Source of the DNA: Phycisphaerae bacterium
GTDB lineage: Bacteria > Planctomycetota > Phycisphaerae > UBA1845 > Fen-1342
Direction of reading: 5' to 3'
DNA length: 64,000 bases
Assembly (NCBI GenBank): GCA_030428945.1
Contig: JAUIEC010000002.1
Location: forward strand, 248,001-312,000
Of this stretch, positions 18,342 to 26,816 are shown in pieces (position 1 is the first letter of the stretch; each line of letters starts with the position of its first letter). The notes beneath the pieces were generated by a model, which saw only the letters and a list, made by a program, of their open reading frames with translations, was not told the origin of the DNA and searched no databases. The translations under genes and the position numbers were made by a program.

Positions 18342-19663
18342 ACTCGATCTTCATCGCCCCACAGAACACGCCCGCCACCTCCGCCATGAACCGGCTGCGC
18401 TCCAGCATCTGGATCCGGCGCGGCGGCACGCTCGCGATCGTCATGCTGGTCGGACTGCCGATCCTCCTGGCCTTCGTGCCCTGGCAGCAGAACGTGGTCG
18501 GCAGCGGACGGGTGATCGCCTTCGCGCCACTCGATCGCCAGCAGAGCATCGAGGCCCCGATCGACGGACGGATCGTCACCTGGCACGTGCAGGAAGGCTC
18601 CGCGGTCACGACCGGCATGCCGCTGCTCGAGATTTCCGACATCGACCCCGACCTGGTCCGTCGGCTGGAACGCGAGAACGCGGCGCTGCTCGGCAAGATC
18701 AGCTCGTACGAGGACAAGCTCGGCGCATACGAGGTGCAGGTGGAAGCGCTCGAGACCAGTCGCGACCTGGCCGTCGCCGCCGCCCGCTTCCGACTCGAAA
18801 CCGCCGCCGAACGGATCCGCGCGGCCGAGCAGGCCAGGGTCGCCGCCCGGGCCAAGCTGGACGCCGCCGAGGCCCAGGAACGGCGGATGAAGCGACTGCT
18901 CGCCGAAGGGATCGCCTCACGCCGCGAGTTCGAAGTCGCCGATCGCGACGCCAACGTCGCCCGAACCGACCTGGCCCAGGCCGTCGCCAGCCTGCGGGCC
19001 GCCGAAGCCGACCGCGCCTCCCAGGAACAGTCGCTCGAGGAAACCCGCGCGTCCGCCGATGCCCGCATCGCGTCGACCGTCGCCGCCATCCGCGAAACCG
19101 AGACGCGCCTGCAGGACGCGCGCGGTTCACTGGCCCGCCTGGAAGTGCGCATGGCCCGCCAGCAGTCACAGGTCGTCACCGCGCCCCGCAACGGTACGGT
19201 CTTCCGGCTGGTCGCCAACCAGGGCGGCGAAATCGTCCGGGCCGGTGATCCGCTCCTGGTCCTCGTGCCCGACACCAGCGATCAGGCCGTCGAGTTGTGG
19301 ATCAGCGGCAACGATGCCCCGCTGGTCGCCGGCCGCAACGTCCGCCTCCAGTTCGAGGGCTGGCCCGCCGTGCAGTTCGCCGGCTGGCCCTCCGTCGCGG
19401 TCGGCACCTTCGGCGGACGGATCGCGCTGGTCGACGCCACCGATGACGGCACCGGCCGTTTCCGTGTCCTGGTCGTGCCGGACCCCGACGATCAGCCCTG
19501 GCCCGAGCAGCCGTACCTGCGGCAGGGCGTCCGCGCGAAAGGCTGGGTCCTGCTCGACGAAGTCCGCCTCGCGTACGAACTGTGGCGGCAGCTCAACGGT
19601 TTTCCGCCTACGATTCAGCGGGCCGACGCGAAACCCGATCTCGCGAGGAAACGCCTGAAATGA
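18338..19663 (+). CDS. HlyD family periplasmic adaptor of the type I system
   Basis: Membrane-fusion protein (441 aa) linking the ABC exporter to the outer-membrane channel. A single N-terminal helix (LAIVMLVGLPILLAFV, about 30-45) is followed by half of a lipoyl-like domain (DRQQSIEAPIDGRIVTWHVQEGSAV), a long alpha-helical hairpin rich in Arg/Glu/Ala (about 110-270), the second lipoyl half (VVTAPRNGTVFRLVANQGGEIVRAGDPLLVLV) and a beta-barrel region. It overlaps both neighbours by four bases (ATGA at each end), so the three proteins are translated as a unit. Confidence 0.93.
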   Translation: MNSIFIAPQNTPATSAMNRLRSSIWIRRGGTLAIVMLVGLPILLAFVPWQQNVVGSGRVIAFAPLDRQQSIEAPIDGRIVTWHVQEGSAVTTGMPLLEISDIDPDLVRRLERENAALLGKISSYEDKLGAYEVQVEALETSRDLAVAAARFRLETAAERIRAAEQARVAARAKLDAAEAQERRMKRLLAEGIASRREFEVADRDANVARTDLAQAVASLRAAEADRASQEQSLEETRASADARIASTVAAIRETETRLQDARGSLARLEVRMARQQSQVVTAPRNGTVFRLVANQGGEIVRAGDPLLVLVPDTSDQAVELWISGNDAPLVAGRNVRLQFEGWPAVQFAGWPSVAVGTFGGRIALVDATDDGTGRFRVLVVPDPDDQPWPEQPYLRQGVRAKGWVLLDEVRLAYELWRQLNGFPPTIQRADAKPDLARKRLK

Positions 19664-21438
19664 CCAGACGATTGTTGGTCTGTACCCTGGCACTGTCGCT
19701 CACCGGCTGCGTGCGACTCGACGATATCGACTGGCCCGGACGACGGTTCGCCGCCCGCCTCGAAACCATGCGCACGCTCGACCTGCGCGAAAGCGTCCTC
19801 GCCCAACGGGACCCGCAGCCCTCCGCCCGCCCGCCCGCCGCGACACAGCCGGCCTTCGAGGCGATCCCCCGGCCGCGGGCCACCGCCCCGGCGGCGCCCG
19901 ATGCCCGGCCGCTGACGCTCGACGCGCTCCGCTACCGCGTGCTGGCCGAGAACCTCGGGCTGCGCGTTACGTTGCTGGATCCGCAGATCGCGGCCACGCG
20001 GATCGGCGAAGAGGAAGGGCGTTTCGACGCGACCGTCTTCGGCGGTGCCCGCTACAACCGGCAGGAGCTTCCCGAGCGCGACAGCGAAATCGTCTCGTTC
20101 ACCAGCGACAACAAGGACCTCGACAAGCAGATCGTCAAGCTGACCAGCGTCGAGCAGACCAAGGAACGCGTCGGCGCGGAACTCGGCCTCCGGATGCCCC
20201 TGGCTTCCGGCGGCCGACTCGAAGTCGCCCAGACGCTCGACCAGGACAAGAAGACCTCGCCCCGGGACTTCGAGTCCTACATCAGCGGGCTCAAGTTCTC
20301 CCTCAGCCAGCCGCTGCTGCGGGGCGCCGGCCGGGCGTTCAACCTGGCGGGCCTGCGGATCGCCGCCTACCGTCACCAGGCGGTCCAGGCCCGGACCAAG
20401 CTGGCCACCATCCGCCTGCTGGCGATCGCCGAGAAGGCCTACTGGCGCGTCTACGCCGCCCAGCGGGTCCTCGACGTGCGCCGGCAGCAGTACGAACTCG
20501 CCAACCGGAACCTGCAACTGGTCCAGCGACGCGTCGACGAAGGACTGTCGCCGCAGATCGAGGTGATTCGCGCCGAAGTCGGGGTGGCCGAACGGCTCGA
20601 AGCCCTGATCGTCGCCGAGACCGGCCTGCGCGTGCAGCAGCGCGGCCTCTCCGTGCTGCTGAACGGCAGCGACGCCGAGATGGCCGCCCCGCCTGACCTG
20701 CTGGCCGGCACCGAGCCGTTCCTGGTCCCGTACGAACTGGACCGCGCCCGGCTGGTCGAGACCGCCCTGCGCGAACGGATGGAACTGCTGGACCTCGAAC
20801 TGCGACTGGCCGAGGACGCCCTGCGGATCGACCTGGCCCGCAACCAGACGCTGCCCCTGATCATGCTCGATTTCGAATACGGACTGCTCGATCGCAGCGG
20901 TTCCCTCGCGACCGCCTGGAGCGGCATGTGGGACTTCGATCACTCGGAGTTCAGCATCGGTCTGCGGGGCGAACTGCAGGTCACCAACCAGGCCGCGCGC
21001 GAACGCCTGCGACGCGCGACCCTGCAGCGCACCCAGCGACTCGCTTCGCAGGCCCAGCGACGACAGGCGATCATCCAGGAAGTGCACGACACGGCCGACC
21101 TGCTCACCCAGAACTGGCAGCGGATCCTGGCCGCCCGCAAGAACGTCGCCGTGGCCGGCGTGAACTACGAAGCCGAGCAGAAGCAGTTCGCCGCCGGCAC
21201 CCGCACGATGCGCGAGGTGCTCGAGGCACTGGCCCAGCTTGGCGATGCCCAGCGCCGCGAAATCCGCGCGATCGTCGAATACCAGGTGGCCCAGATCGAC
21301 CTGGCGTTCGCGACCGGCACGCTGCTGGGCTACGCCCGGACCGAACTGCGCATGCCACGCGCCACCGAACCGCCGCCGCCTGTGGAGACGCCTCCGGCCG
21401 GTGCAGCCGCATCCCGGCCCGCGGCCGCGGACGGGTAA
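19660..21438 (+). CDS. TolC family outer-membrane efflux lipoprotein
   Basis: Outer-membrane channel of the type I system (592 aa). The ATG at 19660 overlaps the HlyD stop (ATGA) and begins a lipoprotein signal with lipobox LTGC (residues about 14-17). The mature part has TolC-type repeats: long amphipathic helices (VQARTKLATIRLLAIAEKAY) and beta-strand segments such as VFGGARYNRQEL and GLKFSLSQPLLRGAG, the latter a family hallmark. It is longer than E. coli TolC because of an N-terminal Pro/Ala-rich linker (about 45-85) and a Pro/Ala-rich tail. It ends seven bases from the convergent Rrf2 gene. Confidence 0.93.
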   Translation: MTRRLLVCTLALSLTGCVRLDDIDWPGRRFAARLETMRTLDLRESVLAQRDPQPSARPPAATQPAFEAIPRPRATAPAAPDARPLTLDALRYRVLAENLGLRVTLLDPQIAATRIGEEEGRFDATVFGGARYNRQELPERDSEIVSFTSDNKDLDKQIVKLTSVEQTKERVGAELGLRMPLASGGRLEVAQTLDQDKKTSPRDFESYISGLKFSLSQPLLRGAGRAFNLAGLRIAAYRHQAVQARTKLATIRLLAIAEKAYWRVYAAQRVLDVRRQQYELANRNLQLVQRRVDEGLSPQIEVIRAEVGVAERLEALIVAETGLRVQQRGLSVLLNGSDAEMAAPPDLLAGTEPFLVPYELDRARLVETALRERMELLDLELRLAEDALRIDLARNQTLPLIMLDFEYGLLDRSGSLATAWSGMWDFDHSEFSIGLRGELQVTNQAARERLRRATLQRTQRLASQAQRRQAIIQEVHDTADLLTQNWQRILAARKNVAVAGVNYEAEQKQFAAGTRTMREVLEALAQLGDAQRREIRAIVEYQVAQIDLAFATGTLLGYARTELRMPRATEPPPPVETPPAGAAASRPAAADG

Positions 21439-21445
21439 CGCGCGC

Positions 21446-21904
21446 CTACTTGCTGGTGGTCGGTTTGCTTCGCGTGAGCCTGGCCCGGGGTTCGCACAGG
21501 GGAGGGCGGCCGCCCGGGCCAATCAGGCTGGCCAGCGTCGTCGCGCGGAAACGCTTGCGAATCGTGCGGGTCGTGTCGTCCAGCAGGTTGTGCAGCCCGC
21601 ACAGCCGGGTGTGCCCCGTGATCCCGAGCGGGCACTCCGCGATCGGCGCCGGCGCGTTGCCGGTCGCATCGAGGATGTCGAGCACCGAAACCTTGCCCGG
21701 CGCCACCTGCAGACTGAAACCGCCGCCCAGTCCACGCTGCGAACGGACGATCCCCGCCCGCGCGAGTTGCTGCAGCACCTTCGACAGGTACAGCCCCGGC
21801 ACGCGAACCTCGGCCGCGATGTCCCGCGCGGTCCACGGCCGCTCCGGATGCTGGGCCAGGAAGACCGCGGCCCGCAGCGCATACTCCGCCGTCGATGAAA
21901 CCAT
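21446..21904 (-). CDS. Rrf2 family transcriptional regulator
   Basis: Winged-helix regulator (152 aa) beginning MVSSTAEYALRAAVFLAQH, with the Rrf2 recognition region ARDIAAEVRVPGLYLSKVLQQLARAGIV and the wing RGLGGGFSL. The effector region contains CPLGITGHTRLCGLHNLLDD, two of the cysteines that bind an iron-sulfur cluster in IscR/NsrR-type members; a third Cys lies near the C-terminus (LCEP), so cluster binding is possible but not certain. The long open frame continuing upstream overlaps the M60 gene on the other strand and is not used. Confidence 0.9.
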   Translation of the reverse strand: MVSSTAEYALRAAVFLAQHPERPWTARDIAAEVRVPGLYLSKVLQQLARAGIVRSQRGLGGGFSLQVAPGKVSVLDILDATGNAPAPIAECPLGITGHTRLCGLHNLLDDTTRTIRKRFRATTLASLIGPGGRPPLCEPRARLTRSKPTTSK

Positions 21905-22076
21905 GCGGATGATCTTATCCTGAATGGCCCGCCGAACCCAACGGAATCGCAGACGGGCGTTCAACCCGGGATACTCCGACGCTCCACCCGACCGCCAAAC
22001 GTCCGAACACCGCCATCCGGCATGCGTTAGAATCTCGCCCGACGACTCGCGCAGCCAACGGCTAAGGAGCAGCACC

Positions 22077-24344
22077 GTGAAACCGGCTGAGAACGCGGCG
22101 GAACCGGCCGGGCGGTGCGGACACCCTCCATCACGTCCGGGCGCCCGCGCGAACCGGCGCTGCGCCGTCGCGCTGCTGATCGCCGCCTGCCTCGCGGGAC
22201 AGGCCGCGGCCGGCGACGAGGCCCGCGCGATCATCACCGGGGTCGAGGCGCTCCGGTGCAGTGGCAATCCCGCCGCCCTCGTCGTCTGGGGAACCGCCCG
22301 CCCACTGGTCGTCGGGCCGCAGGGCCGCGTCTTCGCCGCCGCCGGACACGCCGGTTCGGGCAGGCTGGTCGTGCTCGGGCACGGATCCTTCGTCCGCGAC
22401 GAGCACCCCGATTCCGTCCGCTTCACCGCCAACGCGATCGAATGGCTCGCCGAAGACGCCGCGACGATCCGCGTGCACGGCGCGGCCACGCCCGTCCTGG
22501 CCGAACTCGAGCAGCGCGGCCGGTCGGTCCGCGCGACGAAGACCACGCCCGCCGACCTGGCTTTCGACGACGTTGACGTGATCGTCGCATCACCGCAGGC
22601 CTTCGCCGCGGCCGATCGCCTGGAGGAACTCGACCGCTGGCTGCGTGCCGGCGGCGGCCTGCTGCTGGTCGAGACGGCCTGGGGCATCCTGCAGTTGAAC
22701 CCCGACCTCGAACTCGACACGCTCGCGGCCCATCAACTGCTGGCCGGCACGGGGATCCGCTTCACCGACGGCGCCCACTCGGGCTACGGCCCCGACGGCA
22801 CCTATCCGATCGATGCCGACCTGCTGACGCTCGCCAACGCCACCACCGCCCTGCGGGTCCTCGATGGCACGCGGGCCGGCGACCCGGCCATGGCCGCCCG
22901 CGTCACGGCCGACGCCCTCCGCCGCGCCCCGCTCGACAGCGGCCTGATTCGAGCCGCACAGTCGCTCGCCCACGCACGACGGACGGAACTCGATGCCCGC
23001 TACGCCCGCCTGGATGCCCAGCGCCTGACGCCCGACGAGGATGCCCTGGCCTTCGCGCTGCTCGACCTCGATGCCCGCATCGCCGCCACCGCGGCGCCGC
23101 GCGATCTTCGCCCGCATGCGTCCGCCGCCGCCTTCCCCGGACCGGTCGGCGACCCGGCCCGCGATACCGAGGTGCGGCTCGACCCGCGCATTCCAGGCTG
23201 GCGGACGACCGGCCTGTACGCGCCGCCCGGAGCGCCGGTGACGATCGAGCTTCCCGAAGACCTGGTCGACGCGGGCCTGGTCGCCCAGATCGGCGCGTGG
23301 CGGGATCCGCACGATCACCCGTACCGCGTGCGCCTTCGTACCGCGCTCCGCCGGTACCCGCTGCGGGCCGCGTCGACCGAGGTCGCCAGCGCGATCGGCG
23401 GTCCGCTGTACCTGGACCTGCCCCCGTCGCGCGACGCCCGCCCGGACGCGCCGCTCGTGATCCGCGTGCGGGGTGCGGTCCCCGCGCCGCACTACCGCCA
23501 CGGCCGGACCGACCCGGAGGACTGGCGGACCGAGATCCGGCATCGCCGCGTTCCGTGGGCCGAGTTCGAATCGGACCGTCTCGTGCTGACCGTGCCGTCA
23601 TCGGCGGTGCGCGCGGTCGAGCATCCCGACCGGGTGATGGCGCACTGGGACCGGGTGCACGCCGCGATGCAGTCGCTCGAGCCGCGGACCGCGAATCACT
23701 GGGCGGACCGGCAGTATCGCTACGTGGCCGACGCGAGCGTCAGTTGGGGCTACATGTACTGCCCGGCCGACGCGCCGATCGTGATCCCGCTGCACGAAGC
23801 GGACGAGATGTTCAAGCTGGAGAACTTCGACGCCGAGGGCGCCAACGAGTTGTGGGGGCACTATCACGAAATGGGGCACGCGCACCAGAACCCGCTCTGG
23901 ACCGATGGGGCCACCAGCGAGGTGACGGTCAACATCTTCACCGTCTACGCCCTGCACACCGTCAACGGCTACCCGCTGGATGCGGACGTGATGCGGAGCA
24001 CGCCCCGCGAGGCCCGCGAGACATTCAGCGCGCACCGCGCGGCCGGCAGACCGTTCGAAGAGGTCGGCGGACCGTTCCCGCGCCTGCAGTTCTACGCGCT
24101 GCTCTGGCACGAGTTCGGCTTCGATGCGTTCCGCGAGACGTTCAGCCGGATCCGGGCCACCCCCGCCGACCGGCGACCGAAGAACGACACGGCCGAACGG
24201 AACCTGTTCCTGGTGCACTTCAGCGAGACGGTCGGAAAGAGCCTCGTCGCGTACGGCCGGGCCTGGGGACTCGAGGTCAGCGACGAGGCAACGGAGCGCC
24301 TCGCGAAGCTGCCGGAATGGCTGCCTGAAGCGGTGGACAAGTGA
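22077..24344 (+). CDS. Secreted M60-like (enhancin family) zinc metallopeptidase
   Basis: Predicted secreted peptidase (755 aa). The GTG at 22077 is chosen because AAGGAG lies eight bases upstream and a signal peptide (VALLIAACLAGQAAAG) follows. The N-terminal half resembles the glutamine-amidotransferase-like region of TRPM8-associated/M60 proteins (ALVVWGTARPLVVG, GRLVVLGHGSFV, GGGLLLVETAWG). The M60 domain is C-terminal: zinc motif HEMGH (near 597) in WGHYHEMGHAHQNPLW, and the downstream acidic ligand probably in TSEVTVNIFT. Characterised M60 enzymes cleave mucin-type glycoproteins; substrate here unknown. Two further secreted peptidase-like genes lie within 5 kb. Confidence 0.85.
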   Translation: MKPAENAAEPAGRCGHPPSRPGARANRRCAVALLIAACLAGQAAAGDEARAIITGVEALRCSGNPAALVVWGTARPLVVGPQGRVFAAAGHAGSGRLVVLGHGSFVRDEHPDSVRFTANAIEWLAEDAATIRVHGAATPVLAELEQRGRSVRATKTTPADLAFDDVDVIVASPQAFAAADRLEELDRWLRAGGGLLLVETAWGILQLNPDLELDTLAAHQLLAGTGIRFTDGAHSGYGPDGTYPIDADLLTLANATTALRVLDGTRAGDPAMAARVTADALRRAPLDSGLIRAAQSLAHARRTELDARYARLDAQRLTPDEDALAFALLDLDARIAATAAPRDLRPHASAAAFPGPVGDPARDTEVRLDPRIPGWRTTGLYAPPGAPVTIELPEDLVDAGLVAQIGAWRDPHDHPYRVRLRTALRRYPLRAASTEVASAIGGPLYLDLPPSRDARPDAPLVIRVRGAVPAPHYRHGRTDPEDWRTEIRHRRVPWAEFESDRLVLTVPSSAVRAVEHPDRVMAHWDRVHAAMQSLEPRTANHWADRQYRYVADASVSWGYMYCPADAPIVIPLHEADEMFKLENFDAEGANELWGHYHEMGHAHQNPLWTDGATSEVTVNIFTVYALHTVNGYPLDADVMRSTPREARETFSAHRAAGRPFEEVGGPFPRLQFYALLWHEFGFDAFRETFSRIRATPADRRPKNDTAERNLFLVHFSETVGKSLVAYGRAWGLEVSDEATERLAKLPEWLPEAVDK

Positions 24345-24394
24345 AGAGTGAGAGTAGTCACAAAGCGACGGCGGCGGAAATGGCGGTGACACTG

Positions 24395-24450
24395 TTCGCG
24401 GTCACGAGCGGCACCTGCCCCGAGTGCGGGCACGCGATTCCGGCTGCATG
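24395..24450 (+). pseudogene. Zinc-ribbon C-terminal remnant
   Basis: Between the M60 stop and the next gene the plus strand encodes SGTCPECGHAIPAA followed by TGA. This is the second half of the same Cys4 zinc-ribbon tail that ends the proteins at 14465 and 24448, but there is no first CxxC pair, membrane region or start. It looks like the 3' scar of a deleted paralogue. The stop TGA overlaps the ATG of the intact gene (ATGA). Confidence 0.6.
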
Positions 24451-24972
24451 AAAACGTACTTCACCTACAGGCGGCCCGCGACGATGCTGACGTCCGGGCT
24501 GGGAGGCGCGTTCGTCTTCAACTGCCAGGTGACGCTCGTCTGGCTGGGGATCCCCTTCGTGGGCAGCGCGCACATCTGGAACCGATACGTCGTGCCCGTC
24601 AACCTGACCCTGGGGACGCTGCTGCTCGCGCTGGTCATCGCGCTGGGGATCTGGTTGCAGGAGCATCTTCGCCGGCCGCGGTTCCTGCTGGCTTTCTGCC
24701 TCGGACACGCCAGCATTCCGCTGGCCGCCTGCCTGGTCTCGATCGTCACCGACATCGCCCCGGTTGGCCCGGCGCTCTTCCTGACCGCGCTGACCCAGGT
24801 GACTCTGCCGGTCTTCATCGGCACCTGGCTCGTCTGCCGGGCCGTGTGGGGCATTCCGATCCGGCCGGGACGCTGGCCCGAGTGCCAGGCGTGCGGCTAC
24901 GCCCTTCGCGGGAATGTCAGCGGCCGCTGCCCGGAATGCGGGACCGCCTGGGATCCTGCGCACCAGGAGTGA
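24448..24972 (+). CDS. Hypothetical membrane protein with C-terminal zinc ribbon
   Basis: Protein of 174 aa with four hydrophobic segments (for example LTLGTLLLALVIALGIWL) and a C-terminal zinc ribbon, CQACGYALRG-8 residues-CPECG. Function unknown; same architecture as the protein at 14465. The ATG at 24448 is used because the sequence before it belongs to a remnant of another zinc-ribbon gene whose stop it overlaps. Few bases separate it from the convergent gene at 25023; that gap includes a run of nine C residues. Confidence 0.72.
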   Translation: MKTYFTYRRPATMLTSGLGGAFVFNCQVTLVWLGIPFVGSAHIWNRYVVPVNLTLGTLLLALVIALGIWLQEHLRRPRFLLAFCLGHASIPLAACLVSIVTDIAPVGPALFLTALTQVTLPVFIGTWLVCRAVWGIPIRPGRWPECQACGYALRGNVSGRCPECGTAWDPAHQE

Positions 24973-25022
24973 AACGCAAACGCGCGAACCACGCACTCCC
25001 GTATGTCGCGGCCCCCCCCCGA

Positions 25023-26528
25023 TCAGTCGCGCGAATACAGCTCGCCGTTGAAACGGAAGCCCCGCAGCGTCGGCACCCAGTCGCCGTCCGCGTTCCGGTT
25101 CAGCTCCAGCCGGAACTGCCGCCCGCCCGGCGTGTTGTAGTAGGGACAGTCCGGCCCTGTGGCCAGCACGCCCTGGGACAGGTCGGGAAACAGGTCCCAC
25201 GATACGTTCGCCGTGTTGGTCCACCGCATCTGCCCGCCCGGCTGCACGTGAATCGTGCCGTTGTGCCACGCGTTCAGAACCGGCAGGCGGGTGTAGTCGC
25301 CCGGCACGTCCGCCAACTGCACCTGGTCCCACGGCGCATCGGCCGTCGCGTACCGCAACGCGACATGCAGCGGCGGGTAGGCCGATTGCAGCCGGCGAAC
25401 CAGGGCCTCGTGGTAGTAGTCCGCCTCGTAACGCCCCTCGAAGTCCGCCGGCCAGGTGCCGCGGTCGAACCACTGGTGCGGCTGGGCCTCCAGCCCCAAC
25501 TCGGGATAGCGCCCGAACAGGTGGTGATAGAACTCGTGCTGCAGCCACTGCGGCAGGTAGGCCCGCCGCTCGATGTTGCGGTAGTCACCATCGCCGAGAT
25601 GCGGCGGCTTGCGCAGCAGCCAGCGGTCATCGATGATGAAGAACGGCCCGCCGGCCGGAGCCTGCCCCATCCCGCCGGTAATGAACTCCGCGTTCTCGAA
25701 GTCGGGGTACTGCTCCGGCACGTGCGACGGATAGACCAGCCACCACCAGTCCGTCTCCTGCTGAAGCGCCTGCGGAATCGCGGCCCAGATCTCACCGGCA
25801 TCAACCGGGCTCGCGAGGTACGTGCTGCCGCTGAGCACCGCCGCCCGAACCGCCAGTTCCAGATCAGGCAGCGACAGGACCTCCGTCTCGACCCCGAGCT
25901 GCCCGCCCGTCATCGCCAGCACGTACGCCTCGAACAGACGCAGCGACTCGTGCACGACACGATAGTCACCGGCCGCGACCCGCGGATCCAGGCTGTGCGT
26001 CACCGGAATGCCGCCGCCGGCGTTCAGCTCGGCCAGGTCACGCGGCTCGATCCCGGCCGACGCGCCCGCCACCACGACCGTCAGCCGCACCGTGCGATGC
26101 GGCGCGGTGACCGCGGCGCCGCCGTCAAGCCGCCAGTCGACCATGTCGGTCAGCATCCGCAGCGCGTAGTAGCACGGCGGCGTTCCGATGTTGATCCCGA
26201 ACGGCTGCCGCGGCAGACGCTGCCAACTGAGGTGCCCGACCGGGTACCGGCTCCACAGCGCGTCCAGCCGCACACGGGCCTGCTGGTACCGCCGGGCGTG
26301 GTACATCGTCTCGACCGCGTCGAAGGTCCGCAGCGCATCGATGTACTGCGCGGAGAAGTTCTCCACGCCGTAGGGCGCGAGAAACCCCAGCGCCCGGTCA
26401 CGGATCGGGTCGTACAGCTTCTCGCCCGGTGCCTGCACCTGCCCGGCCACGCCCGGCTGGGCCACGGCGCTGCCGGCCAGGCTGACGATCGTCACGATGC
26501 CTGCGGCGATTCGAACGGCGTGCAGCAT
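25023..26528 (-). CDS. Secreted protein with HExxH-type motif, putative metallopeptidase
   Basis: Predicted exported protein (501 aa) beginning with a signal peptide (IAAGIVTIVSLAGSAVAQ). I do not recognise the family. Around residue 330 it has WLQHEFYHHLFGRYPEL, which fits the zinc-binding HExxH pattern, and aromatic/acidic residues follow (HQWFDRGTW, GRYEADYYHEALVRRL); the third zinc ligand cannot be assigned. The ATG at 26528 is supported by GGGAGG at the right distance; the same frame stays open another 2.5 kb through the antisense of the S8 gene, which is an artefact of high GC. It is divergent from the S8 peptidase across a 288-base gap in which I saw no clear promoter. Confidence 0.7.
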   Translation of the reverse strand: MLHAVRIAAGIVTIVSLAGSAVAQPGVAGQVQAPGEKLYDPIRDRALGFLAPYGVENFSAQYIDALRTFDAVETMYHARRYQQARVRLDALWSRYPVGHLSWQRLPRQPFGINIGTPPCYYALRMLTDMVDWRLDGGAAVTAPHRTVRLTVVVAGASAGIEPRDLAELNAGGGIPVTHSLDPRVAAGDYRVVHESLRLFEAYVLAMTGGQLGVETEVLSLPDLELAVRAAVLSGSTYLASPVDAGEIWAAIPQALQQETDWWWLVYPSHVPEQYPDFENAEFITGGMGQAPAGGPFFIIDDRWLLRKPPHLGDGDYRNIERRAYLPQWLQHEFYHHLFGRYPELGLEAQPHQWFDRGTWPADFEGRYEADYYHEALVRRLQSAYPPLHVALRYATADAPWDQVQLADVPGDYTRLPVLNAWHNGTIHVQPGGQMRWTNTANVSWDLFPDLSQGVLATGPDCPYYNTPGGRQFRLELNRNADGDWVPTLRGFRFNGELYSRD

Positions 26529-26816
26529 GGTTGCCTCCCATCCGCGAGTGTACCGCCTGGGTAACACCAGCGTGCGCTCCCGATGCCGATTTGGCGGTGC
26601 CCGCACCGGCGGTCGTGTGAATCCGGTAATTCTCCGGTCCGGCCCCGACCTCCCCGGCGTGAAGAAGACAGACCGGTCAACCGCCCTCCCTGTTCCGGAG
26701 GCGGGGCCCCGGCCGCGAACGAAATCGGCACTCGATGTCTCGGCCGGCGCAAGCGGCAGGCAATCAGCAATCAGCAATGAGGACACATCGAACGCCCTGA
26801 TTCGACTGGAGGCATC

